NCBI RefSeq assembly: GCF_032098525.1 | Contig: NZ_CP134890.1 | Span: 1,798,001-1,862,000 of the forward strand | Reading direction: 5' to 3' | DNA length: 64,000 nucleotides | Source: Flavobacterium sp. PMTSA4 | GTDB lineage: Bacteria > Bacteroidota > Bacteroidia > Flavobacteriales > Flavobacteriaceae | Shown here: positions 50,143 through 59,760 of the stretch, piece by piece | Position numbering within the stretch: position 1 is the first letter of the stretch | Layout: every line of letters starts with the position of its first letter | Made by a program: the position numbers and the translations under genes | The notes under the pieces: model-generated | Told to the model about the DNA's origin: nothing | The model's input: only the letters and a program-made list of their open reading frames with translations | The model's database searches: none

Positions 50143-53100
50143 TTAGGTATTTCTAACTTTTACGTGATAGAATACATTTGGTTTAGTACCAACACTTTCT
50201 AAAAGGTGATACATTCTTTTATCTTCGGCTAGTTTAGCAACTTGACTTTCTTTGTTGTTAACATCTCCAAAAACCATTGCTCCAGTTGAACAAGCAGCTG
50301 AACAGGCAGTTTCAAACTCATCAACCGCAACTTCTCTTCCTTCGCGTTTTGCAGTTAATATAGTTAATTGAGTTTTTTGGATACACATTGAACATTTTTC
50401 CATAACTCCACGTGAACGAACGTTAACATCAGGATTGATAACCATTCTTCCTAAATCATCATTCATATGGAAATCAAACTCGTCATTATTATTGTATAAG
50501 AACCAGTTGAAACGACGTACTTTGTATGGACAGTTGTTTGCACAATATCTTGTACCAACACATCTGTTGTATGCCATATGGTTTTGACCTTGACGGCTAT
50601 GAGATGTTGCAGCAACTGGACATACCGTTTCACATGGTGCGTGATTACAGTGTTGACACATCACAGGTTGGAAAGCAACTTGTGGATTATCAGCAGCATG
50701 TTCCATTTCTCCAAATCCACCTAAAGAACCTTTATCTCCAAATAATCCATTGAAATTTTCTTTCTTCTCGTTGTCTTGCTCAAAAGTATCTTCTGAAGAA
50801 TAGTATCTATCAATACGTAACCAATGCATATCACGGCTTCTTCTTATTTCTGATTTTCCAACAACAGGAACATTGTTTTCAGCATGACATGCAATTACAC
50901 ACGCTCCACAACCCGTACAAGCATTCAAATCAATAGAAAGATTAAAATGATGACCTGTTGAACGATCAAAAGATTCCCATAAATCAACTGTTGTTGCAGC
51001 TACTTCTTTATGGTCTAATGAAACTTTAGGAACAGAATTCCATTCTTCTGAATTTTTTGCTTCGTTATATGTTTTTAAAGTGGTTTCTTTAACAATGTCG
51101 CCTCTTCCCATTAAGGTTTTTTGACCTTGAACACAAGCAAATTCATGTTCTCCGCTTACTGCTTCAATTTTTGCATCTTGCACATTATTGAAATTTAAGT
51201 AGAATGGATAAACATTTACTCCAACTTGCATTTCTTCTTTTAGAGCAGCTTTTTTACCATACCCAAGCGCAATTCCAATCGTACCTTTTGCTTGACCTGG
51301 TTGAACAATTACAGGAACTGTTACTTCATTTTTTCCAACTGTTACTTTTGCATAACTTCCATTCAAACCTCCATTAGCAACAATTCGATTTTCTAATCCC
51401 CATTTCTCAGCATCAGCTTTTGAAACAGTAACATAGTTATCCCAAGAAACTCTTGTAATTGGATCTGGTAATTCTTGAAGCCAAGGATTGTTAGCTTGCT
51501 GTCCATCACCTAAACCGGTTTTTGTATATAAAAACAATTCAACACCTTGAGCTGGTTTTGAACTTGCTAATGCATTAGCAGCACTTGAAAAGTCAGCAGA
51601 ACCAAAACTTGAACCAGATGATACTCCAATTGAGATTCCATCATGAACAGTTTTATTCCAACTTGCTCCATTTGTATAATTAGCAGAATTAGCTTTAATG
51701 TAATCATAATATGTTCCCGCAACTCCAGTCCAACTCATTAAGGCTTCTTGAAATTGTTTTGAACTGAATAATGGTTTGATTGTTGGTTGAGTCAAAGAAT
51801 AAGTTCCTTTTGTCAACATCAAGTCATTCCATGATTCTAAATAATGTGGCGCAGGAACTGCAATATTTGTTAGACTAGCTGTTTCATCTTCTTTTATTGA
51901 AAATGCAACTGATAATTTAGTTTTCTTTAGTCCAGAAACAAAATCTTTACTATTTGCCAAAGTATAAACCGGATTTACACCACTCATAATTAAAGTGTGA
52001 ACATTTCCAGAGTTCAAATCAGCAATTAATTGCGTTACTTTTTCATTTGATCCTTTTCTAATTTGACGAGAACCAACTGTTGAAGCAGCTTCACTAGCTA
52101 ATTTTTGATTAATAGCTAAAACTAATAATTGAGCGTTTTTATCTTGAATTCCAGAAACTAAAACACCTTTAGAACCAGCGGATAATAATTGTTGAGCTGC
52201 TTTTCCAACTTCATCCGTTCCAGCAGCAACACCACCAACAATAGTATTATATATTTTTACTAAAGCTTGCTTTTGATTTGCTTCAGTCATTGGCACTCTT
52301 TTATCAGCAGCAGCACCAGACAAAGTCATGTTTGCTTCAAACTGAAAATGTTTTGACATTTTACCTGCTTGTGGAATTCTTCCTTGAGCATAACCTGAAT
52401 CAAAACCTCCACCTTGCCAATCACCTAAGAAATCAGCACCAATAGAAACTATTGTATTTGCTTTTGAAAAATCGTAGTCAATTAGAGCTCTTTCTCCGTA
52501 AACAGTTTCAAATGCATCTAACGCAGCTGATTCCGAAACAGCATCATAAACAATGTGTTTTGCTGTTGGATTTTGAGCAATAAAATCTGCAATTAATTTT
52601 TCTGTAGAAGGACTTGCTAAAGTTGAAGTCAATAAAACAACTTGTTTTCCTGTAGCTTTTGCTTCAGCTAAACTTGCTTTAATTTTCAAATCAGCTTCTT
52701 GCCAAGTTGAATCTTTACCAGCCATTTTTGTTTGCTTTAATCTCATATTATCATATAATGACAATACAGAAGCATGAACTCTAGCATTTGCAGCAAATTT
52801 TGCTCCAGCTAACTTATTGTTTTCAATTTTAATTGGACGACCTTCACGAGTCTTTACTAATATATTCGCAAAATCAAAACCATCAAACATAGTAGTAGCA
52901 TAATAATCTGCTACACCAGGAATAATTTGTTCTGGTTGAAGAACGTAAGGAATTGATTTATGAACTGGACCTTCACAAGCTGCAAGCGTTGCTGCAGCTG
53001 TACTGAACCCAACATATTTTAAGAAATCACGACGAGTAGTTGATGACGAAGATAATGAGTCTTTGTCTGATAAAAATTCATCAGTTGGAATTTCTTCCAC

Positions 53101-53187
53101 AAATTCATTATTTCTAAGCGCCTCAACAATAGAACTATTTTCGTTTAGTTCCTCAACACTTTTCCAGTATTTTTTGTTAGATGACAT
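50143..53187 (-). CDS. actB: Alternative Complex III Fe-S/molybdopterin-like subunit ActB
   Basis: 1014 residues, a fusion of a molybdopterin-oxidoreductase-like part (about 60-700) and a ferredoxin part (about 750-990). A Tat signal is visible at residues 49-70 (STTRRDFLKYVGF). The ferredoxin part has four cysteine motifs: CTGCGACVIACHAENN, CQHCNHAPCETVCPVAA, CVGTRYCANNCPYKVRR and CSMCIQKTQ with the later CSAACSTGAMVFGD. ActB carries the Fe-S chain of the complex; the molybdopterin-like half is thought to have lost its cofactor in this family. Large, Lys/Ala/Ser-rich; no frameshift seen. Confidence 0.95.
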   Translation of the reverse strand: MSSNKKYWKSVEELNENSSIVEALRNNEFVEEIPTDEFLSDKDSLSSSSTTRRDFLKYVGFSTAAATLAACEGPVHKSIPYVLQPEQIIPGVADYYATTMFDGFDFANILVKTREGRPIKIENNKLAGAKFAANARVHASVLSLYDNMRLKQTKMAGKDSTWQEADLKIKASLAEAKATGKQVVLLTSTLASPSTEKLIADFIAQNPTAKHIVYDAVSESAALDAFETVYGERALIDYDFSKANTIVSIGADFLGDWQGGGFDSGYAQGRIPQAGKMSKHFQFEANMTLSGAAADKRVPMTEANQKQALVKIYNTIVGGVAAGTDEVGKAAQQLLSAGSKGVLVSGIQDKNAQLLVLAINQKLASEAASTVGSRQIRKGSNEKVTQLIADLNSGNVHTLIMSGVNPVYTLANSKDFVSGLKKTKLSVAFSIKEDETASLTNIAVPAPHYLESWNDLMLTKGTYSLTQPTIKPLFSSKQFQEALMSWTGVAGTYYDYIKANSANYTNGASWNKTVHDGISIGVSSGSSFGSADFSSAANALASSKPAQGVELFLYTKTGLGDGQQANNPWLQELPDPITRVSWDNYVTVSKADAEKWGLENRIVANGGLNGSYAKVTVGKNEVTVPVIVQPGQAKGTIGIALGYGKKAALKEEMQVGVNVYPFYLNFNNVQDAKIEAVSGEHEFACVQGQKTLMGRGDIVKETTLKTYNEAKNSEEWNSVPKVSLDHKEVAATTVDLWESFDRSTGHHFNLSIDLNACTGCGACVIACHAENNVPVVGKSEIRRSRDMHWLRIDRYYSSEDTFEQDNEKKENFNGLFGDKGSLGGFGEMEHAADNPQVAFQPVMCQHCNHAPCETVCPVAATSHSRQGQNHMAYNRCVGTRYCANNCPYKVRRFNWFLYNNNDEFDFHMNDDLGRMVINPDVNVRSRGVMEKCSMCIQKTQLTILTAKREGREVAVDEFETACSAACSTGAMVFGDVNNKESQVAKLAEDKRMYHLLESVGTKPNVFYHVKVRNT

Positions 53188-53219
53188 CGTATATATAGTA
53201 TTAAGCTTCTAAATTAATT

Positions 53220-54533
53220 TTAATAGTGACATTTTCCACATTCTAAACCTCCCATTTGTGCTGCAGTTAATTTTTCTACACCATATTTTTTAGAAAGTTC
53301 TTCGTGAATTTTTGTGTAATATGCATTTCCTTCCATTTTCACGTCAGTTTCACGGTGACAATTGATACACCAACCCATTGTTAGAGGTGCAAACTGTTTT
53401 TGAATTTCGTACGTTTCTACTGGACCGTGACATTTTTGACATTCAATACCTGCCACAGTAACGTGTTGAGAGTGATTGAAGTATGCAAAATCTGGAAGAT
53501 TGTGAATTCTAACCCATTTTACTGGACTAGTTTTTCCTGTATATTTTTGAGCTGCTTTATCCCAACCTACAGCATCGTAAAGTTTTTGTATTTGTGCATC
53601 ATAAAATGCTTTTGAATACTCAGGAGTAGCAGTTGTATCAGCAACTTCAGAAATGTTTTTGTGACAGTTCATACAAACATTTAACGAAGGGATTCCAGCA
53701 TTTTTACTAACTCTTGCTGCAGAGTGACAGTATTTACAATCAATACCGTTGCTTCCTGCATGTATTCTGTGAGAATAATGAATTGGTTGTACTGGAGCAT
53801 AATCTTGGTCGACACCAACTTGCATCATCCATCCATAAACAAAATAACCACTTGAAAGCAACAAGAAGATTGAAGAAACTAATACTAAAAACTGATTTTT
53901 AGCGAATGCTTTCCAAATTGGCATTGAAGCTTCTTTTTGAGCTACTTCTATTCCATTTGCTTTAGCTACTTTAGATAACACATTATTAACAAAGAATAAC
54001 ATAATTACCAACATAAACATCACTAAAGCTAATGCTCCAAGGATTACATTGTTTGAAATTCCACTATCATTGTTTCCTCCTGTTGGCAATGTTCCAGCTG
54101 TAGCAGTAGTTGGTTCTGGTTTTGGCTCAGATGTATAGGCAATAATATTATCAATATCAGTAGTCGATAATTGAGGAAAAGCAGTCATAACAGACTTATT
54201 ATTTTCTTCAAACAACTTTACCGCAACTGGATCACCAGCTTTGATCATTGCAGAACTATTTGCAACCCATTTGTAAATCCATTCCATTTTGTGCTTGTTC
54301 GCAACACCTCTTAATGCTGGACCAGTTGATTTTGCATCTAACTTGTGACAAGCTGCACAATTTGAATTAAACAAAGCTTTCCCTGCCGCTACATCGCCAC
54401 CAGCTGAAACTGGAGCTGCTGCATCTGCTGCTGGTTCGGTTTGTGAAAATGAGTTTAAGGAGAATGTTAGCATTAGCGCTAAACAAAAGAGTATATTCCT
54501 TGAAATCGAATGATGGTTACCCACTTTTTTCAT
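53220..54533 (-). CDS. actA: Alternative Complex III multiheme cytochrome ActA
   Basis: 437 residues. Signal peptide (to about residue 30). An N-terminal cytochrome c domain (about 45-115) has one heme motif, CAACHKLD (Cys59-His63). Two transmembrane helices follow (about 160-185 and 213-238). The C-terminal part carries five more motifs: CKYCHS, CMNCHK, CQKCHG, CINCHR and CGKCHY, giving six CxxCH in all. ActA accepts electrons from ActB and gives them to ActE or the oxidase. It is the first gene of the actABCDEF-coxB-ctaD operon, with a promoter at 54620-54648. Confidence 0.95.
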   Translation of the reverse strand: MKKVGNHHSISRNILFCLALMLTFSLNSFSQTEPAADAAAPVSAGGDVAAGKALFNSNCAACHKLDAKSTGPALRGVANKHKMEWIYKWVANSSAMIKAGDPVAVKLFEENNKSVMTAFPQLSTTDIDNIIAYTSEPKPEPTTATAGTLPTGGNNDSGISNNVILGALALVMFMLVIMLFFVNNVLSKVAKANGIEVAQKEASMPIWKAFAKNQFLVLVSSIFLLLSSGYFVYGWMMQVGVDQDYAPVQPIHYSHRIHAGSNGIDCKYCHSAARVSKNAGIPSLNVCMNCHKNISEVADTTATPEYSKAFYDAQIQKLYDAVGWDKAAQKYTGKTSPVKWVRIHNLPDFAYFNHSQHVTVAGIECQKCHGPVETYEIQKQFAPLTMGWCINCHRETDVKMEGNAYYTKIHEELSKKYGVEKLTAAQMGGLECGKCHY

Positions 54534-54619
54534 ATTTTATTAATGATTATCGACTAATTTGGCACGATTTTTTATGTTTAAAATTACCTGAAAAACCGAT
54601 GCTTTATTAAAAACTTGCA

Positions 54620-54648
54620 CAAAAATACGACTTATGGTCTATTCTCAA
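54620..54648 (-). promoter_or_regulatory. Promoter of the act-cox respiratory operon
   Basis: On the minus strand TTG (54648-54646), an 18-base spacer, then TATTTTTG (54627-54620): an ideal match to the Bacteroidota promoter. The leader to the actA ATG at 54533 is about 80 bases. Confidence 0.75.
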
Positions 54649-54700
54649 AACCTTAAATATATCTTAAATATCAATTTATATTAATTCTAAATAATATTTT

Positions 54701-54733
54701 TTGTTTTGTGTAATTTATTTAGTTTTACATTTG
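54701..54733 (+). promoter_or_regulatory. Promoter of the SPOR-domain gene
   Basis: TTG at 54701 (spacer 22) or 54706 (spacer 17), then TACATTTG (54726-54733), an exact -7 match. The ATG is at 54752. Confidence 0.7.
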
Positions 54734-54751
54734 TATTAAAATCAAATCATT

Positions 54752-55141
54752 ATGAAATTTTCAAAGCTTATCAAACCCTTTTTTTTATTGATATTTTTTA
54801 GTCAAATTAGTTTAAATTCCTACTGTCAAGAAGGAATTGTTAATGTTTCTCAAGACTCTAAATTTGAGCAATTGTTAAATGAAAAAAGAAAAATAAACAG
54901 TTCAATAACAATAACTGATCGTTATAAAATTCAAATTTTCAATGGTGACAGTGAAAATTCAAAAAAGCAATTAATGTCTTTCAAAAAAGATTTTAGCAAT
55001 ATTGATTGTACTATTGTTTTTAGTACACCTTTATATAAAGTTTGGGTTGGAAATTTTAAAAGTAGAATTGAAGCAGAAAGAAATTTGTTAGAGATAAAAA
55101 AGAAATTTCCGAAAGCGTTTTTAGTCAAACCAAATAAATAA
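54752..55141 (+). CDS. SPOR-domain periplasmic protein
   Basis: 129 residues. Signal peptide (1-25, ending NSYCQ), a short linker, and one SPOR domain (about 55-128) with the pattern YKIQIFNGDSENSKKQL, then CTIVFSTPLYKVWVGNFKSRIEAERNLLEIKKKFPKAFLV. SPOR domains bind denuded glycan strands of peptidoglycan at septa. A single SPOR domain with no other region suggests a small accessory to cell division or envelope maintenance. It converges on infB through a shared bidirectional terminator. Confidence 0.93.
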   Translation: MKFSKLIKPFFLLIFFSQISLNSYCQEGIVNVSQDSKFEQLLNEKRKINSSITITDRYKIQIFNGDSENSKKQLMSFKKDFSNIDCTIVFSTPLYKVWVGNFKSRIEAERNLLEIKKKFPKAFLVKPNK

Positions 55142-55145
55142 TATC

Positions 55146-55180
55146 AAAAAAAATCCCGAGTAATACTCGGGATTTTTTTA
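55146..55180. terminator. Bidirectional terminator between the SPOR gene and infB
   Basis: Stem ATCCCGAGT (55153-55161) with ACTCGGGAT (55165-55173), extended by A-run and T-run pairing on the two sides. It serves the SPOR gene on the plus strand and infB on the minus strand; the infB stop codon (55178-55180) lies inside its right flank. Confidence 0.9.
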
Positions 55181-57898
55181 TTTCAATTTTTTCTTCACTT
55201 CTACTTCTTGATAAGCTTCGATAATATCTAATTGTTCTATGTTATTGTAGTTTTTAATCTGCATACCACAATCGTATCCTTTTGAAACTTCTTTAACATC
55301 ATCTTTAAAACGTTTTAGTGTCGCTAATTCACCTGTGTGAATTACAACGCCGTCACGAATAATTCTGATTTTAGAATTTCTAAATATTTTACCATCAGTA
55401 ACCATACATCCGGCAATAGTTCCAACTTTAGAAACTTTGAAAATTTCTCTGATTTCAGCAGTTCCTGTGATTTCTTCTTTCAATTCTGGAGAAAGCATTC
55501 CTTCCATTGCATCTTTTAAGTCGTCAATTGCATCATAAATAATAGAATAATTACGGATATCAATTTCTTCTTTTTCTGCAATTTGTTTTGCATTTCCAGC
55601 AGGACGAACATTAAATCCAATGATAATTGCATCAGATGCCGAAGCAAGCATTACATCAGATTCAGTAATTGCTCCAACTCCTTTGTGAATTATCTTAATC
55701 TCAATTTCTTCAGTAGATAATTTTGAGAATGAATCTGCTAATGCTTCTACTGAACCATCAACATCTCCTTTAATGATGATATTTAATTCTTTGAATTGTC
55801 CTAAAGCAATTCTTCGTCCAAGTTCAGCAAGTGTTGTATGTTTGGTAGTTCTTGCTGATTGTTCACGCATTAATTGAGTACGCTTTGCTGCGATTTGTTT
55901 TGCTTCTTTTTCATCCTCAAAAACAGAAAACTTATCGCCAGCAGTTGCAGCACCATCTAAACCTAGTACAGATACAGGAGTTGAAGGACCAGCTACTTCG
56001 ATAACATTTCCTCTTTCGTCATGCATCGCTTTAATCTTACCATGGTGTTTTCCAGCCAAAACATAATCTCCAATTTTTAAAGTTCCGGCTTGTACTAATA
56101 TTGTAGTTACATAACCTCTACCTTTATCTAATTGAGCTTCTACAACAGTACCAATTGCAGGTTTATTTGGATTTGCTTTTAAGTCTAAAATTTCAGCTTC
56201 AAGCAAAACTTTTTCTAATAAATCTTTTACTCCAGTTCCAACTTTTGCAGAAATATCATGTGATTGATATTTTCCTCCCCAATCTTCTACCAACAAATTC
56301 ATTCCCGCTAACTGTTCCTTAATCTTTTCAGGATTAGCAGCTGGTTTATCAATTTTATTAATAGCAAAAATCATTGGAACATTTGCTGCTTGTGCGTGAC
56401 TAATTGCTTCTTTAGTTTGAGGCATTATGTCATCATCGGCAGCAGCAACAATAATTGCAATATCGGTAACTTGTGCACCACGAGCACGCATTGCGGTAAA
56501 CGCTTCGTGACCTGGTGTATCTAAGAATGTAATTTTTTGTCCGTTATCTAACGTTACCGCATAAGCACCAATGTGTTGTGTAATTCCACCTGATTCACCT
56601 GCAATAACATTTTCTTTACGAATATAATCTAGAAGTGAAGTTTTACCGTGGTCAACATGTCCCATAACAGTAACAATTGGAGCACGAGTTACTAAATCTT
56701 CTGGTTTATCTTCAACTTGAACTATTGACTCTTCAATGTCAGTTGTTATAAATTCAACTTCATAACCAAACTCATCTGCAACAATAGAAAGTGTTTCTGC
56801 ATCAAGACGTTGATTCATGGTAACCATGATTCCTAAAGTCATACAAGTTCCGATAACTTTGGTAATTGGCACATCCATCATGGTTGCAATTTCACCAACA
56901 GTAACAAATTCGGTTACTTTTAATATTTTGCTTCCTTCTTCTTGAGCTTGTAATTCATCTTCCGTTCTTTGGCGGTGAGTATCACGTTTGTCTCTTCTAT
57001 ATTTTGCAGCTTTAGATTTGTTTCCTTTTCCTTGAAGACGTTCTAAAGTTTCTTTAATTTGATTTTTAACTTCTTCCTCGGTTGGTTCAACTTTTTGAAC
57101 AATTGCTGGACGATTTCCTTTTTGGAAACCTGGTTTTCCGCTAAATTTAGCATTGGTATTTCCTGGAGTTATTGCTCTACCTTCGCCAGGTTTTTGAGGA
57201 ATTCTTTTTCTTTTATTTTTGTTAGCAGAGTTAGAATTTGCTGCATTAACATTCGGTTTTACACCTTCTTTCTTAACTTCCTCTTTTTTCTTCTTAGGCT
57301 TATTGAATTGTGATAAATCAATAACTTGTCCTGTAAGTGTTGCTCCAGAAAGTTTTTGATATTTTGTTTCAATTGCTTCTTCGGCTGGAGCTTCTGTAGT
57401 TTCTTGCGGCTTAGTTGCTTTAACTTCCTCTTTTTTAGGTTCTTCAGCCACTTTTTCAACATTAACAACCTCTTCAGCTAATTTACTTTCTTCTTTTTTA
57501 TCAGGAGAAATTTTAGGAGAAGTAGAAGCTGGTGCTTTTGGCTCTAGGTCAATTTTTCCAACTTGTTTTGGACCAGTAACTACTGCTTTAGCTTTAATCA
57601 GTTCCTGACGTTGACGTTCTTCCTCAAGCTTTCTTTTGTCTTCTATTTCTTTTTCTCTTTCAAGACGAATTGCTTCTTTTTCTTTGCGAATCTCTTCGCT
57701 GATTCCCATAGAAGCTTCTTTCTTCCCTTTGTCACCAGCAAATTCTCCACAAAGAATGTTGTATACATCATCAGAAATTTTTGTGTTTGGACTAGCTTCA
57801 ATAGCAACTCCTTTATCTTTAAGATAATCCACAGCTCTTTCTAACGAAATATTCAATTCCCTTAAAACTTTATTAATCCTAATATTTCCTTCAGACAT
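55178..57898 (-). CDS. infB: Translation initiation factor IF-2
   Basis: 906 residues. The N-terminal part (1-300) begins with the IF2-N helix region (NIRINKVLRELNISLERAVDYLKDKG), then a long Lys/Glu/Pro-rich variable region. The G domain shows G1 VTVMGHVDHGKTSLLDYIR, G3 ITFLDTPGHEAFT and G4 FAINKIDKP. Domains II to IV follow, ending with the fMet-tRNA-binding C domain (EIREIFKVSKVGTIAGCMV). It is a cytoplasmic GTPase that places initiator tRNA on the ribosome. Last in rimP-nusA-infB, 40 bases after nusA. Confidence 0.97.
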   Translation of the reverse strand: MSEGNIRINKVLRELNISLERAVDYLKDKGVAIEASPNTKISDDVYNILCGEFAGDKGKKEASMGISEEIRKEKEAIRLEREKEIEDKRKLEEERQRQELIKAKAVVTGPKQVGKIDLEPKAPASTSPKISPDKKEESKLAEEVVNVEKVAEEPKKEEVKATKPQETTEAPAEEAIETKYQKLSGATLTGQVIDLSQFNKPKKKKEEVKKEGVKPNVNAANSNSANKNKRKRIPQKPGEGRAITPGNTNAKFSGKPGFQKGNRPAIVQKVEPTEEEVKNQIKETLERLQGKGNKSKAAKYRRDKRDTHRQRTEDELQAQEEGSKILKVTEFVTVGEIATMMDVPITKVIGTCMTLGIMVTMNQRLDAETLSIVADEFGYEVEFITTDIEESIVQVEDKPEDLVTRAPIVTVMGHVDHGKTSLLDYIRKENVIAGESGGITQHIGAYAVTLDNGQKITFLDTPGHEAFTAMRARGAQVTDIAIIVAAADDDIMPQTKEAISHAQAANVPMIFAINKIDKPAANPEKIKEQLAGMNLLVEDWGGKYQSHDISAKVGTGVKDLLEKVLLEAEILDLKANPNKPAIGTVVEAQLDKGRGYVTTILVQAGTLKIGDYVLAGKHHGKIKAMHDERGNVIEVAGPSTPVSVLGLDGAATAGDKFSVFEDEKEAKQIAAKRTQLMREQSARTTKHTTLAELGRRIALGQFKELNIIIKGDVDGSVEALADSFSKLSTEEIEIKIIHKGVGAITESDVMLASASDAIIIGFNVRPAGNAKQIAEKEEIDIRNYSIIYDAIDDLKDAMEGMLSPELKEEITGTAEIREIFKVSKVGTIAGCMVTDGKIFRNSKIRIIRDGVVIHTGELATLKRFKDDVKEVSKGYDCGMQIKNYNNIEQLDIIEAYQEVEVKKKLK

Positions 57899-57938
57899 AA
57901 ATACTTATTAATGTTATCTGTTTTCTTTTTCTGAAAGC

Positions 57939-59180
57939 TTAGTCTTCAAACTCTTCTTTCAATATTTTTATTACTTCTAAAATTGTCTCTTCTTCTAAAT
58001 CAGTTCTTCTAACTAAATCATCCACATTTTGACTCAAGATACTCTTAGCCGTATCTAAACCAATTTTTGCAAACTCATCAATTATCCAACCATCAATTTC
58101 ATCAATGAATTCTGTTAATTCAACATCATCATTTTCCATTTCGCTTCCTTCACGTATTACATCAAGCTCATAACCTGTCAATTGACCTGCTAATCTAATA
58201 TTATGACCACCGCGACCAATAGCTTTTGAAACTTCATCTAATTTTAAGAACACTTCTGCTCTTTTTGTTTCTTCATTTATCTTTACAGAAGATACTTTTG
58301 CTGGACTTAAAGCTCTAGTAATATATAATTGTATGTTAGTAGTATAATTAATAACATCAATGTTTTCATTCCCTAATTCACGAACAATTCCATGAATACG
58401 TGAACCTTTCATTCCAACACAAGCTCCAACTGGGTCAATTCTATCATCATATGAGTCAACCGCTACTTTTGCTTTTTCGCCAGGAATTCTAACTACATTC
58501 TTTATATTAATCAAACCGTCAAATACCTCTGGAATTTCTTGTTCAAATAATTTTTCCAAAAATTTATCTGCCGTTCTAGACATAATGATTTGAGGTTTAT
58601 TGCCTTTAAGCTCAACGCTTTCAATAATTCCTCTTACATTATCTCCTTTTCTAAAGAAATCTGAAGGTATTTGTTTTTCTTTTGGTAAAACTATCTCATT
58701 TCCTTCATCATCAACTAAAATAACAACTCTAGGACGAACATGATGAACTTCTGCAGTATAAATTTCGCCTATTAAATCTTTAAATTGTTTGTAAAGATTT
58801 GTGCTATCATGCTCATGAATTTTAGAAATTAAATTTTGACGTAAAGCCAAAATAGCTCTTCTTCCTAAATCAATAAGTTTTACTTCTTCTGAAACTTCCT
58901 CACCTATTTCAAAATCTGGTTCAATTTTTCTTGCTTCTGTTAATGTGATTTCTTCATTTTCTAAATCTAAATCATCATCAGCAACAACAATTCTTCTTCT
59001 CCAAATTTCCATATCTCCTTTATCAGGATTTATGATAATATCAAAATTATCGTCTGAACCGTATTTCTTTTTTAAAGCGTTTCTAAAAACATCTTCTAAA
59101 ATCGCCATCAGCGTCACTCTATCAATCAGTTTATCGTCTTTAAACTCTGAAAACGAATCGATTAATGCAATATTCTCCAT
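57939..59180 (-). CDS. nusA: Transcription termination/antitermination protein NusA
   Basis: 413 residues, the Bacteroidota length without the C-terminal acidic repeats of E. coli. N-terminal RNA-polymerase-binding domain (about 1-130), then an S1 domain (about 135-200: GEIYTAEVHHVRPRVVILV) and two KH domains (motifs VGACVGMKGSRIHGIVREL and SKAIGRGGHNIRLAGQLTGYELD). It modulates pausing, termination and antitermination. Thirteen bases separate it from rimP. The operon leader contains a terminator-like hairpin that NusA could act on. Confidence 0.97.
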   Translation of the reverse strand: MENIALIDSFSEFKDDKLIDRVTLMAILEDVFRNALKKKYGSDDNFDIIINPDKGDMEIWRRRIVVADDDLDLENEEITLTEARKIEPDFEIGEEVSEEVKLIDLGRRAILALRQNLISKIHEHDSTNLYKQFKDLIGEIYTAEVHHVRPRVVILVDDEGNEIVLPKEKQIPSDFFRKGDNVRGIIESVELKGNKPQIIMSRTADKFLEKLFEQEIPEVFDGLINIKNVVRIPGEKAKVAVDSYDDRIDPVGACVGMKGSRIHGIVRELGNENIDVINYTTNIQLYITRALSPAKVSSVKINEETKRAEVFLKLDEVSKAIGRGGHNIRLAGQLTGYELDVIREGSEMENDDVELTEFIDEIDGWIIDEFAKIGLDTAKSILSQNVDDLVRRTDLEEETILEVIKILKEEFED

Positions 59181-59193
59181 GCCTAATTCTTAA

Positions 59194-59661
59194 TTAAAAT
59201 ATTATTGTAACAATTGCTTCTTTTATTTCTGAATATGGAACTTCTCTGTTGTGTTGAACAGTTTCTTTTCCTTTTCCTATTTTTTTCGGTTCTCTTGATG
59301 ACCAAGATAACGTAATAAATTCATCGTTAACCGCTTCTAATTTGGCTTCAATAGTTTCACTAATTGTTTTAACTTTTAAAGTTCTTCCAATATTTTTTTT
59401 ATATTGTCTAACACTTTTCAAAGGAGAAGAAACTCCAGCCGAGGCTACTTCTAACGAGAAATCTTGTTCTTCTCTATCCAAATTGTTCTCTATAAAACGA
59501 CTAACATCAATACAGTCTTGGAGATTAACTCCATTATCACCATCTAAAGATACGGAAATTTTAAATGCTTCAGAAATTTGCAAATCCACCAAAAACAATG
59601 AAGGATTTGCTTCTAAAGCTTTTCCAATTTGTTCGCTAACTTTTTCTTTAAATGTCATCAT
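59194..59661 (-). CDS. rimP: Ribosome maturation factor RimP
   Basis: 155 residues from ATG 59661 (an adjacent ATG at 59658 is equally possible). The frame extends upstream to ATG 59772, but that part covers the leader hairpin and promoter and resembles no RimP. The N-terminal domain shows KVSEQIGKALEANPSLFLVDLQIS and DGDNGVNLQDCIDVSRFIENNLD; the segment YSLEVASAGVSSPL-type (here FSLEVASAGVSSPLKS) is the family signature, with the C-terminal SH3-like part to IFKEAIVTIIF. It helps 30S ribosome maturation. First gene of rimP-nusA-infB. Confidence 0.95.
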   Translation of the reverse strand: MMTFKEKVSEQIGKALEANPSLFLVDLQISEAFKISVSLDGDNGVNLQDCIDVSRFIENNLDREEQDFSLEVASAGVSSPLKSVRQYKKNIGRTLKVKTISETIEAKLEAVNDEFITLSWSSREPKKIGKGKETVQHNREVPYSEIKEAIVTIIF

Positions 59662-59667
59662 TTTTAT

Positions 59668-59694
59668 AAAAAGAGGGAAGCTATGGCTTCCCTC
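59668..59694 (-). promoter_or_regulatory. Terminator-like hairpin in the rimP-nusA-infB leader (candidate attenuator)
   Basis: On the minus strand: stem GAGGGAAGC (59694-59686) with GCTTCCCTC (59681-59673), 4-nt loop, then five T (59672-59668), ending 7 bases before the first rimP ATG. It is downstream of the operon promoter (59727-59754), and there is no upstream minus-strand gene to terminate. It therefore sits in the leader, a position suited to attenuation. Confidence 0.65.
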
Positions 59695-59726
59695 ATCATT
59701 TAAAATCAAAATTGTAAATAACGCCG

Positions 59727-59754
59727 CAAATATAGTTATTTTTTTATAAACCAA
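59727..59754 (-). promoter_or_regulatory. Promoter of rimP-nusA-infB
   Basis: On the minus strand TTG (59754-59752), a 17-base spacer, then TATATTTG (59734-59727). An exact TTG-N17-TAnnTTTG match, back to back with the usp promoter. Confidence 0.75.
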
Positions 59755-59760
59755 AAAACA

